Below the pieces are notes generated by a model, which worked only from the letters and a program-made list of their open reading frames with translations, did not search any database and was not told the DNA's origin. 64,000 nt of DNA from Winogradskyella tangerina. GTDB taxonomy: Bacteria > Bacteroidota > Bacteroidia > Flavobacteriales > Flavobacteriaceae. Made by a program: the position numbers and the translations under genes. Location: positions 186,001 to 250,000 of the forward strand of contig NZ_QERF01000002.1 of the NCBI RefSeq assembly GCF_003260205.1, read 5' to 3'. Shown here one piece after another: positions 1-9,221 of this stretch; positions within the stretch are counted from its first letter, which is position 1; every line of letters starts with the position of its first letter.

Positions 1-646
1 CAGCAATTCCGGCCGTTGGAAAGTCTGGTAACAAAGTGAATCGCTTGCCTTTCAAATGCTTAATGGATGCATCTATAAGCTCTAAGAAATTGTGTGGAAG
101 TATTTTTGTCGAAAGTCCGACCGCAATCCCTTCACCACCTTGTGCCAAAAGCAAAGGAAACATTACAGGTAAATTTATTGGCTCTTTTCGTCTGCCATCA
201 TAAGAAGCTTGCCACTCCGTGATTTTCGGATTGTAGACTACATCTAAAGCAAACTTAGACAATCGTGCTTCAATGTAACGCGAAGCCGCTGCTCTATCAC
301 CTGTGAGAATGTTTCCCCAGTTCCCCTGGGTATCAATAAGAAGATCTTTCTGACCTAATTGCACCATAGCATCGGCAATACTAGCATCACCATGCGGATG
401 GTATTGCATGGTATGCCCAACAATGTTGGCCACCTTATTATAGCGCCCATCATCTAGGTCTTTCATGGAATGCATTATACGTCGCTGCACAGGTTTAAAA
501 CCGTCTTCGATTGCAGGTACCGCACGTTCTAAGATTACATACGAGGCATAATCCAAGAACCAGTCTTTGTACATTCCGGTAACTTTGGTGATAGTCTCTT
601 GGTTGCCGTTGTCTTCGTTTAACAACTCATCATGTTCTTCTGTCAT
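1..646 (-). CDS. parC: DNA topoisomerase IV subunit A, N-terminal part (cut by window edge)
   Basis: The reverse strand from the ATG at 646 encodes about 215 residues of a type IIA topoisomerase A subunit; the rest lies outside the window. The N-terminus reads MTEEHDELL, followed by the winged-helix/breakage-reunion segment with QRRIMHSM, HPHGDAS, a QGNWG motif and AAASRYIEARL, whose Tyr is the DNA-cleaving nucleophile of the family. With ParE it forms the A2B2 enzyme that decatenates and relaxes daughter chromosomes. The ATG follows directly on the TAG of the small membrane-protein gene upstream, and parE sits just before that, so the three are probably one transcript. ParC is preferred over GyrA because of the parE partner. 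Confidence 0.93.
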   Translation of the reverse strand, partial: MTEEHDELLNEDNGNQETITKVTGMYKDWFLDYASYVILERAVPAIEDGFKPVQRRIMHSMKDLDDGRYNKVANIVGHTMQYHPHGDASIADAMVQLGQKDLLIDTQGNWGNILTGDRAAASRYIEARLSKFALDVVYNPKITEWQASYDGRRKEPINLPVMFPLLLAQGGEGIAVGLSTKILPHNFLELIDASIKHLKGKRFTLLPDFPTAGIA

Positions 647-1120
647 CTATCCTTCTTTAAGCTTTCTATTTGCTTTTATTGTTTTTCTTAGCGATTGTCG
701 TACGTACTTCAATTTCTTAGGTTTGAGAAGTGTGACGTTAAATCGCTCTTTAATTTTTGTTCCGTCATAATTCTTTATGAGAACCACTAAAGATTTATAA
801 ACGATATAATTTTTTATTTTGAAACCTTCGAGTTGTTGTCTCGAAAATTCTAATTTGTTTTCTCTGTAATTTATATACTCGGTTAAAATTAATCCTTTAT
901 TGAGTATTACAATTTTTGCACCATCACTATCATATTCGAAATAACCCGCAATCGAATGAAACAGGACTAATATTACAAACAGCCCAAGAATAATGAAGAA
1001 TGTACTATCAACAAAAAAATCGAGGGATTTAAAAACGGTTATCATCAGAATCCCAAAAACTATCAAAACGAAATAGATAGAAACAACCGTATTCTTTACC
1101 TTTCGATTGTCTGTTCTCAT
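647..1120 (-). CDS. small two-helix membrane protein inside the parE-parC operon
   Basis: A 157-residue protein with two hydrophobic helices near the N-terminus (about residues 11-30 and 38-58), then a soluble basic C-terminal part of about 95 residues rich in beta-type sequence and ending in a Lys/Arg-rich stretch. I do not recognise a named family; the layout (two membrane helices, then a small beta-rich domain) resembles bacterial PH-like membrane proteins, but this is only a resemblance. Its ATG overlaps the parE stop by four bases (ATGA type) and its TAG abuts the parC ATG, so it is translationally coupled to both topoisomerase IV subunits. Why a membrane protein would sit there is unknown. 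Confidence 0.75.
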   Translation of the reverse strand: MRTDNRKVKNTVVSIYFVLIVFGILMITVFKSLDFFVDSTFFIILGLFVILVLFHSIAGYFEYDSDGAKIVILNKGLILTEYINYRENKLEFSRQQLEGFKIKNYIVYKSLVVLIKNYDGTKIKERFNVTLLKPKKLKYVRQSLRKTIKANRKLKEG

Positions 1121-2976
1121 GGAGTTTCTTCTACTATATCAAGTTCAACCTTAAGGTTTTCGATGATAAATTCTTGTCTTGATGGTGTGTTTTTACCCAT
1201 GTAGAACGACAGTAGTTCTTCAATAGACATGTCTTTATCTAACATTACCGGATCTAACCGAATATCATCTCCAATAAAGTGCTTAAACTCGTCTGGAGAA
1301 ATTTCACCTAACCCTTTAAATCGAGTAATCTCTGGCTTAGGCTTTAATTTTTCAATGGCATTTTTGCGCTCTTCTTCAGAATAGCAATAAATGGTTTCTT
1401 TTTTATTTCGAACTCTGAACAGTGGCGTTTGTAAGATGTATAAATGTCCTTCCTTAATCACTTCAGGAAAGAATTGCAAGAAGAACGTAATTAATAACAA
1501 ACGTATATGCATTCCATCCACATCAGCATCTGTGGCAATAACAATGTTATTATATCTGAGATCCTCTATAGATTCTTCAATATTTAAAGCAGCTTGTAAA
1601 AGATTGAATTCTTCATTTTCGTACACTATCTTTTTACTTAATCCATAAGAGTTTAATGGCTTCCCTTTTAGACTGAATACAGCTTGAGTATTAACATCTC
1701 TTGACTTTGTGATACTTCCAGATGCTGAATCACCCTCCGTTATAAAAAGTGTGGTTTCTAAACTTCGCTCACTTTTGGTGTCTCCAAAGTGAATACGGCA
1801 ATCGCGCAACTTCTTGTTATGTAAGCTTGCTTTTTTAGCACGTTCTTTAGCCAGCTTTCGAATACCCGATAGTTCCTTACGTTCGCGTTCAGCTTGAAGG
1901 ATTTTACGTTGTAATTTTTCAGCGGTATCTGGATTCTTATGAAGATAATTATCGAGATTACGCTTTACAAAATCGTTGATATACGTTCTTACCGTTGGTA
2001 GATCGCCACCCATATCTGTTGAACCTAGTTTGGTTTTAGTCTGACTTTCAAAAACCGGTTCCATAACCTTTATGGCAATGGCAGAAACTACAGACTTTCT
2101 GATGTCTGAAGCATCGTAATTTTTTCCGTAGTATTCTCTTATTGTTTTAACGAGTGCTTCTCTGAATGCAGCGAGGTGTGTTCCACCTTGAGTCGTATTC
2201 TGACCGTTAACAAAGGAATGGTATTCTTCGCTATACTGGGTTTTACTGTGTGTAATAGCAACCTCAATATCGTCACCTCTTAAATGAATGATCGGATACA
2301 GCAGATCACTTTCATTAATGTTTTCTGATAAGAGATCTTTAAGGCCGTTTTCACTGTAATACTTCTCGCCATTAAAAACTATGGTCAATCCAGGATTGAG
2401 ATAAACATAGTTTTTGAGCATTTTTACAACGTACTCGTTGCGATATTTATAATTTTTGAAAATACTCACATCTGGAACGAAGGTTACCTTTGTTCCTTTG
2501 CGTCTTGACGTATCATCCAAAAACTCCTGATCTTTAAGCTCACCTAATTCGAACTCTGCCGAAGCCGACTTGCCATCTCGAGTAGATTCTACTCTGAAAT
2601 ATGTAGATAATGCATTTACTGCTTTTGTACCAACACCATTAAGACCCACTGATTTTTTGAAGGCTTTGGTATCGTACTTACCACCAGTATTCATCTTAGA
2701 AACTACGTCTACAACTTTTCCTAGTGGAATACCACGGCCATAATCGCGCACAATAACGCGCTCACCTTGAATGGAGATCTCAATAGTTTTACCAGCTCCC
2801 ATAACGAATTCATCTATGGAGTTGTCTAAAACCTCCTTTAGAAGAATGTAGATACCATCATCGGGTGAAGAACCATCACCTAACTTACCGATATACATAC
2901 CCGGTCGCATTCGAATGTGTTCTTTCCAATCGAGTGAGCGTATGTTTTCTTCAGTATAATTAGACTGTTCTGCCAT
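1117..2976 (-). CDS. parE: DNA topoisomerase IV subunit B
   Basis: This 619-residue protein is the ATPase subunit of topoisomerase IV. The N-terminal GHKL ATPase shows RPGMYIG, the Mg-binding [17 protein letters not shown] and [14 protein letters not shown] motifs. A transducer domain follows with [14 protein letters not shown]. The TOPRIM half has [10 protein letters not shown] and DADVDGMHI, and the C-terminus carries the GEISPDEF and TPSRQEFI segments typical of ParE/GyrB. Length matches short ParE proteins without the GyrB insertion. It leads a parE-membrane protein-parC cluster on the minus strand; the upstream gap of about 290 bases must hold the promoter, but no clear TAnnTTTG box is visible. 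Confidence 0.96.
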   Translation of the reverse strand: MAEQSNYTEENIRSLDWKEHIRMRPGMYIGKLGDGSSPDDGIYILLKEVLDNSIDEFVMGAGKTIEISIQGERVIVRDYGRGIPLGKVVDVVSKMNTGGKYDTKAFKKSVGLNGVGTKAVNALSTYFRVESTRDGKSASAEFELGELKDQEFLDDTSRRKGTKVTFVPDVSIFKNYKYRNEYVVKMLKNYVYLNPGLTIVFNGEKYYSENGLKDLLSENINESDLLYPIIHLRGDDIEVAITHSKTQYSEEYHSFVNGQNTTQGGTHLAAFREALVKTIREYYGKNYDASDIRKSVVSAIAIKVMEPVFESQTKTKLGSTDMGGDLPTVRTYINDFVKRNLDNYLHKNPDTAEKLQRKILQAERERKELSGIRKLAKERAKKASLHNKKLRDCRIHFGDTKSERSLETTLFITEGDSASGSITKSRDVNTQAVFSLKGKPLNSYGLSKKIVYENEEFNLLQAALNIEESIEDLRYNNIVIATDADVDGMHIRLLLITFFLQFFPEVIKEGHLYILQTPLFRVRNKKETIYCYSEEERKNAIEKLKPKPEITRFKGLGEISPDEFKHFIGDDIRLDPVMLDKDMSIEELLSFYMGKNTPSRQEFIIENLKVELDIVEETP

Positions 2977-3267
2977 AAAAGTTTTCGAAAATTTAGATGA
3001 AGGGCTAATATAATATTATACGTTAAAAAATGAAATATGGTTTAGGTAAAGTAATTAACAATAAATGCTGAATATTGTTGAGAACATTGGCTTCGAGCAC
3101 ATTAATTACTGGATATGTCTTCAGATATTCTAATAAGAACGAATTTCTAGTCGTGAATAGTCTTTGTTGTAAGATTTCAGGAATAATTTAATTGATTTAA
3201 ACCTCAGGTTGCCATGTCCTTCTTACATCGACATTAATCAGTGCAACACTTCGCAAAAACCGTTTAA
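2977..3267. other. non-coding gap upstream of parE
   Basis: About 290 AT-rich bases between the parE start and the ychF stop. I see no convincing reading frame, RNA gene or strong hairpin. It must contain the parE promoter and the end of the ychF transcript. Confidence 0.5.
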
Positions 3268-4362
3268 TTAGACATTAAACAAGAAATGCATCACATCACC
3301 ATCTTTCACGATGTAATTCTTACCTTCTACCCGCATCTTCCCGGCTTCTTTAACCTTAGCTTCACTACCAAACGACACATAATCATCATATGCAATAACT
3401 TCAGCTCTAATAAAGCCTTTTTCAAAATCGGTATGAATAACACCTGCAGCCTGTGGCGCTGTAGCGCCAATAGTGACCGTCCAAGCACGCACTTCTTTTG
3501 GTCCAGCCGTGAAGTAAGTTTGTTGTTTTAAGAGCTTATATGCTGCTCTAATAAGTTTTGCCGAACCTGGCTCATCTAGGCCAATATCTTCTAGAAACAT
3601 TTGACGTTCTTCGTAATCTTCAAGTTCGTTGATGTCTGCCTCAGTACCAACGGCTAAAACTAAAACCTCTGCGTTTTCATTCTCTACAGCCGCTCTCACT
3701 TGCTCTACATAAGCATTTCCGGTTGTAGCGGAGCCTTCATCAACATTACAAACATACATTACAGATTTATCGGTAATAAATTGCAATGGTTTTACATATT
3801 CCGCATAGTCTTCATCAGAAAACTCCAATGCTCTCACCGAAGTACCAGACTCTAGACCTTCTTTTATTTTAAGTAATACGGCTTCCTCAGCCTGAGCTTC
3901 TTTATTACCAGTTTTTGCGGCGCGCTTTACTTTATCTAATTTCTTTTCTGCGGTTTCTAAGTCTTTAAGCTGCAATTCCATATCGATGGTTTCCTTGTCT
4001 CTAATCGGATCGACAGAACCATCAACATGAACAATATTATCATTATCAAAGCAACGTAACACATGCAGAATAGCGTCTGTTTCTCTAATATTTGCTAAAA
4101 ACTGATTTCCTAAACCTTCGCCTTTACTAGCCCCTTTTACTAAACCCGCTATATCTACGATCTCAACGGTGGCTGGAATTACTTTTTCAGGATTAACTAA
4201 TTCCTCGAGCTTGGCTAATCTTTGATCTGGTACGTTAACTACACCAATATTTGGTTCTATTGTACAAAATGGAAAATTTGCACTTTGCGCCTTGGCATTA
4301 GATAAACAGTTGAATAAGGTTGATTTTCCTACGTTTGGTAATCCTACAATTCCAGCTTTCAT
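3268..4362 (-). CDS. ychF: redox-regulated ribosome-binding ATPase YchF
   Basis: This 364-residue Obg-family P-loop protein has the usual YchF length. It starts [18 protein letters not shown] (G1), has the FCTIEPN switch region, [10 protein letters not shown] (G3), and NVDE in place of the G4 NKxD, the change that gives the YchF/OLA1 group ATP rather than GTP preference. The middle has the coiled-coil insertion (about residues 130-180), and the end is a TGS domain with [12 protein letters not shown] and [11 protein letters not shown]. It binds ribosomes in the cytoplasm and is tied to stress responses in other bacteria. It appears monocistronic, with a -7 box about 22 bases before the ATG. 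Confidence 0.96.
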   Translation of the reverse strand: MKAGIVGLPNVGKSTLFNCLSNAKAQSANFPFCTIEPNIGVVNVPDQRLAKLEELVNPEKVIPATVEIVDIAGLVKGASKGEGLGNQFLANIRETDAILHVLRCFDNDNIVHVDGSVDPIRDKETIDMELQLKDLETAEKKLDKVKRAAKTGNKEAQAEEAVLLKIKEGLESGTSVRALEFSDEDYAEYVKPLQFITDKSVMYVCNVDEGSATTGNAYVEQVRAAVENENAEVLVLAVGTEADINELEDYEERQMFLEDIGLDEPGSAKLIRAAYKLLKQQTYFTAGPKEVRAWTVTIGATAPQAAGVIHTDFEKGFIRAEVIAYDDYVSFGSEAKVKEAGKMRVEGKNYIVKDGDVMHFLFNV

Positions 4363-4383
4363 GTATTGTTAATTTTGCGAGTG

Positions 4384-4391
4384 CAAATGTA
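4384..4391 (-). promoter_or_regulatory. -7 promoter box for ychF
   Basis: The minus strand reads TACATTTG, a match to the Bacteroidota consensus TAnnTTTG, 21 bases upstream of the ychF ATG. No clear -33 TTG is present. Confidence 0.45.
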
Positions 4392-4414
4392 GTTAATTAC
4401 TAGAATAATTTAGA

Positions 4415-4633
4415 TTAATTAGTACTTGAAAAATAATAGATTCCGACAATACATAAAATATAAAACAAAAGGCCTAAGTAATAATAGATAATACCTTGTT
4501 GTTTTTGCTTTTTTGTTCCTGGTAAATTATAGACATAGTGGTTGCCAGCAAAAAGCACTAAAAAAATTCCGAAGAAGAAAATAAGAGCTTTATCGGTAGT
4601 TTTTAGTCCGGTATGTTCATTAGAAGTATTCAA
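4415..4633 (-). CDS. small two-helix membrane protein, TTG start
   Basis: A 72-residue hydrophobic protein with two predicted membrane helices (about residues 16-33 and 48-68) separated by a short basic loop (GTKKQKQQG). There is no internal ATG; the only reasonable start is a TTG placed directly after the TAG of the upstream small gene, which suggests translational coupling. No family is recognised. With its neighbour it forms a pair of tiny inner-membrane proteins. Confidence 0.6.
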   Translation of the reverse strand: MNTSNEHTGLKTTDKALIFFFGIFLVLFAGNHYVYNLPGTKKQKQQGIIYYYLGLLFYILCIVGIYYFSSTN

Positions 4634-4816
4634 CTAATCTTTTTTGTTTTTTTCTGAACCTGACATGGCCAAGCCAATAGAAATTCCCATGGCTAGACCA
4701 ATAGGAATCCATAAGGCAATTTTATCTGTGGCAACTCCAACGGCAGTGCCAATCGCCATTCCAATGCCAATTCCCAACGGTAATTTACTTTCAGTATTTG
4801 TAGGTTTCTTGCTCAT
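4634..4816 (-). CDS. small glycine-rich membrane protein
   Basis: The ATG at 4816 gives a 60-residue protein beginning MSKKPTNTES, followed by two hydrophobic segments with glycine-zipper-like spacing (GIGIGMAIGTAVGV and IGLAMGISIGLAM) and a charged KNKKD end. A longer frame to 4867 would overlap the preceding gene and add an implausible basic N-terminus, so the shorter start is preferred. The glycine-every-fourth pattern suggests packed helices that could oligomerise; function unknown. It lies 41 bases downstream of a DUF1801 gene and is probably cotranscribed. Confidence 0.65.
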   Translation of the reverse strand: MSKKPTNTESKLPLGIGIGMAIGTAVGVATDKIALWIPIGLAMGISIGLAMSGSEKNKKD

Positions 4817-4857
4817 CTTTTTTGTAAGTCTAAATGATTTAAAAAATGTTACAGTAA

Positions 4858-5268
4858 TCAATGCCAAGTAGCCTCTTTACTTCTTGAAATTAGTTGTTTT
4901 AATACGTCAAGATCTATATCTGCTAATTTATTAATGTACAAACAACCTTTACCCCATTTGCATTTTCCGAGTTTCGAAATTAATTCTTGCTCTTGATTGA
5001 TATCGAAAGTAAGGTATATAGTCATTTTAGACTTTCTTGGCGCGAAACCGACATTAAACCATTCGAACTCTTCCTTTCCTTGCTTTCGCTTGTATTTGTA
5101 TTTTCCGAAGCCAATAATGAAGTAATCGCCCCAAATTTTGGGTTGGTGACCCGTAATTTCAGACATTATTTCAATCAGTTGTTTACTGTCATTTCTCTTG
5201 GTTTCATTTTCTATACTTTCGATATATGCCGAAACATTCTTATCGGTTTCTTGGGTTGCTAGTGCCAT
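4858..5268 (-). CDS. DUF1801 (YdhG-like) domain protein
   Basis: A 136-residue soluble protein with the layout of DUF1801/YdhG proteins: an N-terminal helix (VSAYIESIENETKRND), then ITGHQPKIWGDYFIIGFGKY, a WFNVGFAPRKSKMTIYL strand pair and a GKGCLYINKLADIDLDVLKQLI end. The family is small, cytoplasmic and functionally undefined (an iron-chaperone-like fold has been proposed for relatives). It starts at an ATG at 5268, back to back with the plus-strand gene at 5335, and heads the small minus-strand group. Confidence 0.8.
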   Translation of the reverse strand: MALATQETDKNVSAYIESIENETKRNDSKQLIEIMSEITGHQPKIWGDYFIIGFGKYKYKRKQGKEEFEWFNVGFAPRKSKMTIYLTFDINQEQELISKLGKCKWGKGCLYINKLADIDLDVLKQLISRSKEATWH

Positions 5269-5306
5269 AAGTGCGAGTTTTGTTTTAAAGATAAAACATT
5301 TAAAAG

Positions 5307-5314
5307 TACTTTTG
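5307..5314 (+). promoter_or_regulatory. -7 promoter box for the DUF2400 gene
   Basis: TACTTTTG matches the Bacteroidota TAnnTTTG -7 consensus, 20 bases before the TTG start at 5335. A TTG at 5280-5282 lies slightly too far upstream to be a confident -33 box. Confidence 0.45.
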
Positions 5315-5334
5315 CAGCCTGATAATTTTTCATT

Positions 5335-6105
5335 TTGAAACTCAAAAAAGCAGAACTCAAAGCCTTTTTAGACGAAAAAGTAATTCAATACAATAATCTA
5401 AAATTTATTGAAAGCGACCCTATTCAGATTCCACATCAATTTTCTAAAAAAGAGGATATTGAGATTGCTGGGTTTTTAACAGCAACAATAGCTTGGGGAA
5501 ATCGCAAGAGCATTATCAATAATGCCCACAGAATGATGGAATTGCTAGATCATTCACCTTTTGAATTTATAAGCCAACACGAATCGGCAGATCTTGAGCG
5601 TCTTCAGAATTTTGTACACCGCACTTTTAATGGTGATGATTTTGTTCAGTTCATTAAAAGTTTGAAACATATTTACGCCAATCATGAAGGCCTTGAGGCT
5701 ATTTTTAATAAACATGCTGAAAAAACCTCTCTACAGCAAAGTATTCATGAATTCAAAAAAATATTTTTCGAGATCCCTCATTTAGAACGCACCAAGAAAC
5801 ATGTGAGTGATCCACTCAAAAACTCTGCTGCTAAGCGCATTAACATGTATTTAAGGTGGATGGTTCGCCAAGATCAAGTTGGTGTAGATTTTGGCATTTG
5901 GAAAAGCCTCTCGCCTTCACAATTAAGTTGTCCGTTAGATGTTCATTCAGGTAATGTGGCCAGAAAACTTGGATTATTAAAACGCAAGCAAAATGACGCT
6001 AAAGCTTTGGCAGAACTTGATAAAAACCTCAGAAGACTCGACCCAGCAGATCCTGTGAAATATGATTTTGCATTGTTTGGCTTAGGTGTTTTCGAAGGGT
6101 TTTAA
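5335..6105 (+). CDS. TIGR02757 / DUF2400 family protein
   Basis: A 256-residue protein of the DUF2400 family (TIGR02757), recognised by FLTATIAWGNRKSI near residue 50, the AKRINMYLRWMVRQD segment, the PLDVHSGNVARKLGLL motif and a C-terminal PADPVKYDFALFGLGV. The conserved Asp and His of LDVHSG and the helix-rich layout recall HhH-type DNA-repair glycosylases, but no biochemical role is established. The start is a TTG; a -7 box 20 bases upstream supports it. It is monocistronic and closed by a strong hairpin shared with the convergent M61 gene. Confidence 0.85.
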   Translation: MKLKKAELKAFLDEKVIQYNNLKFIESDPIQIPHQFSKKEDIEIAGFLTATIAWGNRKSIINNAHRMMELLDHSPFEFISQHESADLERLQNFVHRTFNGDDFVQFIKSLKHIYANHEGLEAIFNKHAEKTSLQQSIHEFKKIFFEIPHLERTKKHVSDPLKNSAAKRINMYLRWMVRQDQVGVDFGIWKSLSPSQLSCPLDVHSGNVARKLGLLKRKQNDAKALAELDKNLRRLDPADPVKYDFALFGLGVFEGF

Positions 6106-6114
6106 AACATAAAA

Positions 6115-6137
6115 AAGGCTTCCGAAATGGAAGCCTT
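6115..6137. terminator. bidirectional hairpin terminator
   Basis: A perfect 9-bp stem (AAGGCTTCC / GGAAGCCTT) around a 5-base loop, flanked by A-run and T-rich sequence, lies between two convergent genes. Confidence 0.85.
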
Positions 6138-6160
6138 CTTCAAATTATATATAATTTATA

Positions 6161-8053
6161 TTATCCTTTTAACCAAGCTTCTCTTGTTGCTTCCTGCTTT
6201 TCTGAAGCATTTTCACCTTCTATTAAAGATTCGCTTTTTGCAGTCGCTTTTTCTAAAGTGCCTTTTAAAGTCATAGCCTCACCATTGCGCTCAATGTCTA
6301 GGCTATATTCCTGACCAGGCTGCCATCCAAACATACCACCAATTACCTGTTGTGCGTTCTCTAAGGTTAAGTCAGCACCATTTACTTTTTTGATCACATC
6401 ACCTGCTTGTACGCCTTGAGATGCCCAGAATGAATTTTTTAAAGCAACATCAGAAAAGAAGATGGTTCCTTTTTCCTGATCTGCATCGAAAATAATGTTT
6501 TGTCCGCCAGCAAAGATATAGTTAGTTGGAACTTCAGACTCTCCTAAGGTTAATCCAACCATTTCAAAAAACTCATTGTAATTGATCGGTACATCACCTT
6601 CAACATGTGTCTTTAAAAATTCACCAACACTTGGATACGTCATTGCAGTGATTTCTTCAATAATGCTGTCATCGTCAAATGGTTTTTCTCTTCCGTATTT
6701 GGCTGACAATTCTTTCATAAGCGACAACATACTTCTGTTTCCATCACTTTCTTTACGCATTAAAATATCAATACACATACCGATCAAAGCACCTTTCATA
6801 TAAACATTGTAATAATTAGATGCGTATGGTTCTTCCAAAACATTTTCACTCATCACCGTAAAACTCATTGCATCATCTAAGTTTTTAGACGTTGCAATCT
6901 TCGACATTATCGTGTTGTAAAATTCATTTGGTTCTATCAATCCCTCATATACTTGGAAATGTTGTGCAAAGTATTCAGTTACACCTTCATACATCCATAA
7001 ATGCTTAGAGAATGTAGGTTGATTGTAATCAAAGTAATGCACGTCTTCTGAATGTACAGATAAAGGTGTTACAATATGAAAAAACTCGTGTGCAACCACA
7101 TCGATTATTGAGCTTGCTAATCCCTCAGGACTTGAAGACTCAGGTAAAACAACTACCGTAGACGTGTGATGTTCTAAAGCACCCATTCCTTTTGGAGCCG
7201 TTTCGGACCCGTCAGACAAGTACAAGTAAATATCGTAACGTGCCGTACTATTTACATCTCCCAGATATTCCTTTTGAGCTTGCATCATTTTAAAAACAGT
7301 CTCCTTCTGACTTGCCGCTGTATGCTTTTTATTTGGTGAGTAAACGCTAAGTACAATTTTGATATCACCTACCATAAATTCCTCTACGTCTAAATCTCCA
7401 TACATCATTGGGTTATCAGTGATTTCGAAGTAGCGCTCAGCAAAATAACTGCTTGTAATTGCCGTTCCATCTGGACTAGATTTCATACCTCTATCCTGAA
7501 GTGCAGACGTTCTTACAAATGTTGCTGGTGCAGTAACATCTAAGGCATACTGATTATTTTTTAAAGAATCGAAATACCCAATAAATCCGTGAAGATTCAG
7601 TACATAGTTGTCTTCTTCGATATTAGTCCCAGCAGGAGAAAATGGATTTTCACCTCCAATTCCACCACTAGATTCGATATCAAAGGTGTCATTCACGTAA
7701 TAGGTCACTTTATCAAGCTCAGTAGCATTAGCAATGCTCCATGTGTTGGTATCAACCTTCGTTACTTCTAACTCATTACCATCGTAGTCTAAAGCTTTTA
7801 AATCATCTACATACTTTCCAAAGTCACTTACAGAATACGTTCCTTGTACCACACGAGGAAGCCTGTAGGTCACAGTTTCTGAAGTGAAGCGACCTGGATT
7901 AATTGTTACAGGTACTTTATCATCAACAACAGCTGTAAGGTCTAATGCGGTTTGAATTGGGTTATTAATAGCTAGATCATCTACTTTTGGTTTTGCTGAT
8001 CCACAACCAACCAAAATAATACTTAAGCCAACAATGGCTAAATAATTCTTCAT
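6161..8053 (-). CDS. M61 family metallopeptidase lipoprotein with PDZ domain
   Basis: This 630-residue protein begins with a lipoprotein signal (MKNYLAIVGLSIILVGCGS, Cys 17), so it should be anchored in the periplasm or outer membrane. An N-terminal beta domain is followed by the M61 (glycyl aminopeptidase) catalytic domain with HEFFH at residues 322-326 and a downstream MYEGVTEYF whose Glu is the third zinc ligand. A PDZ domain lies near residues 510-590 (GVQAGDVIKKVNGADL). The family trims peptides; the substrate is unknown. A charged tail (EKQEATREAW) ends the protein. It is a single-gene unit with its own -7 box and the shared terminator downstream. Confidence 0.9.
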   Translation of the reverse strand: MKNYLAIVGLSIILVGCGSAKPKVDDLAINNPIQTALDLTAVVDDKVPVTINPGRFTSETVTYRLPRVVQGTYSVSDFGKYVDDLKALDYDGNELEVTKVDTNTWSIANATELDKVTYYVNDTFDIESSGGIGGENPFSPAGTNIEEDNYVLNLHGFIGYFDSLKNNQYALDVTAPATFVRTSALQDRGMKSSPDGTAITSSYFAERYFEITDNPMMYGDLDVEEFMVGDIKIVLSVYSPNKKHTAASQKETVFKMMQAQKEYLGDVNSTARYDIYLYLSDGSETAPKGMGALEHHTSTVVVLPESSSPEGLASSIIDVVAHEFFHIVTPLSVHSEDVHYFDYNQPTFSKHLWMYEGVTEYFAQHFQVYEGLIEPNEFYNTIMSKIATSKNLDDAMSFTVMSENVLEEPYASNYYNVYMKGALIGMCIDILMRKESDGNRSMLSLMKELSAKYGREKPFDDDSIIEEITAMTYPSVGEFLKTHVEGDVPINYNEFFEMVGLTLGESEVPTNYIFAGGQNIIFDADQEKGTIFFSDVALKNSFWASQGVQAGDVIKKVNGADLTLENAQQVIGGMFGWQPGQEYSLDIERNGEAMTLKGTLEKATAKSESLIEGENASEKQEATREAWLKG

Positions 8054-8084
8054 CTCTATAATTTTAGTTTTTGTACTTGACGCA

Positions 8085-8092
8085 CAAAACTA
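8085..8092 (-). promoter_or_regulatory. -7 promoter box for the M61 peptidase gene
   Basis: The minus strand reads TAGTTTTG (TAnnTTTG type) 31 bases upstream of the ATG at 8053. No clear -33 TTG. Confidence 0.4.
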
Positions 8093-8138
8093 CAATCTGT
8101 TACCACTTTAACTCTAAAGGTTTTGTTAAATTAGTCGC

Positions 8139-9146
8139 ATGTCTCTAGTTACCGTAAGCATATTGGTTCCTTTTAAAAATACCGAAGCGTTTATCGCAGC
8201 GTGTATTAATTCTATCATTGATCAGACCTATCCTCATTGGGAGGCTATTTTTGTAAATGACCATTCTGGAGACGAATCGCTTAAAATAGTTGAAGGTTTT
8301 GCGCAAACTGAACCAAGATTAAAGGTATTAAATAATGAAGGTTTCGGAATCATTGAAGCACTGCGCGCAGCCTTTAAACATGCGCAAGGAACTTTTATTA
8401 CCAGAATGGACAGTGATGATATCATGGTGCCTCACCGCTTAGAATTCATGGTTAATAGTCTTATTAAACATGGTAAGGGTCACCTTGCTGTTGGAAAAGT
8501 GAAATATTTTAGAACAGATGGTGTTAGCGATGGTTACTCGCGTTATGAAAAGTGGATCAATGACCTCACCGAAACAGGAAATAATTATTCTGAAATTTAT
8601 AAAGAATGTGTAATCCCCTCACCTTGCTGGATGCTACATCGAGAGGATCTCATTGCCTGTGAAGGATTTAATCCGAATCGTTATCCTGAAGATTATGATC
8701 TCACTTTTAGGTTTTACAGAGCAGCCTACAAGTGTATTCCATGCAATGAGGTGCTACTGCATTGGCGAGACTATGCCACTCGCACCTCTAGAACACACGA
8801 GCACTATGCTATAAATTATTTCCTTGATATAAAGGTGCATTACTTTCTAGAACTCGATTACGATCATCGAAGACCTTTAACGGTTTGGGGCGCTGGTAAT
8901 AAAGGTAAAACTGTAGCAAAACTATTGATTGAAAATAAAATACCATTTTATTGGATCTGCGATAATGATAAAAAAATTGGGAAAGACATTTATGGTAAAG
9001 AACTACTCAATTTCGATGTTTTAAGTTCGCTTAATCAACCACAAACCATCGTTACTGTAGCCAATGAAAACGAACAGAAAGACATTACTAACTATTTTAA
9101 AGAGCGACAAATGTTACCAATGAAGGATTACTTCTTTTTCTGTTAA
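8139..9146 (+). CDS. family 2 glycosyltransferase with C-terminal Rossmann-like domain
   Basis: A 335-residue GT-A fold enzyme. The N-terminal half shows VSILVPFKNTEAF, the VNDHSGDES nucleotide-sugar loop, the acidic RMDSDD (DxD) metal site and the YPEDYDL acceptor-region acid. The last 90 residues (LTVWGAGNKGKTVAKLL, then ICDNDKKIGKDIYG) look like the small nucleotide-binding domain fused to some bacterial GT2 enzymes. Cytoplasmic, probably acting on a surface polysaccharide or glycolipid; donor and acceptor cannot be told. It stands alone, divergent from the M61 gene. Confidence 0.87.
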   Translation: MSLVTVSILVPFKNTEAFIAACINSIIDQTYPHWEAIFVNDHSGDESLKIVEGFAQTEPRLKVLNNEGFGIIEALRAAFKHAQGTFITRMDSDDIMVPHRLEFMVNSLIKHGKGHLAVGKVKYFRTDGVSDGYSRYEKWINDLTETGNNYSEIYKECVIPSPCWMLHREDLIACEGFNPNRYPEDYDLTFRFYRAAYKCIPCNEVLLHWRDYATRTSRTHEHYAINYFLDIKVHYFLELDYDHRRPLTVWGAGNKGKTVAKLLIENKIPFYWICDNDKKIGKDIYGKELLNFDVLSSLNQPQTIVTVANENEQKDITNYFKERQMLPMKDYFFFC

Positions 9147-9186
9147 AATTCTCAAAAGCGAAATACTGTTATCTTCATTCATTTTC

Positions 9187-9194
9187 TATATTTG
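9187..9194 (+). promoter_or_regulatory. -7 promoter box for the BatA-dihydroorotase-like operon
   Basis: TATATTTG matches TAnnTTTG, 27 bases upstream of the ATG at 9222. Confidence 0.5.
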
Positions 9195-9221
9195 GCTAAA
9201 TAATCACCCTAATTAATAGGA

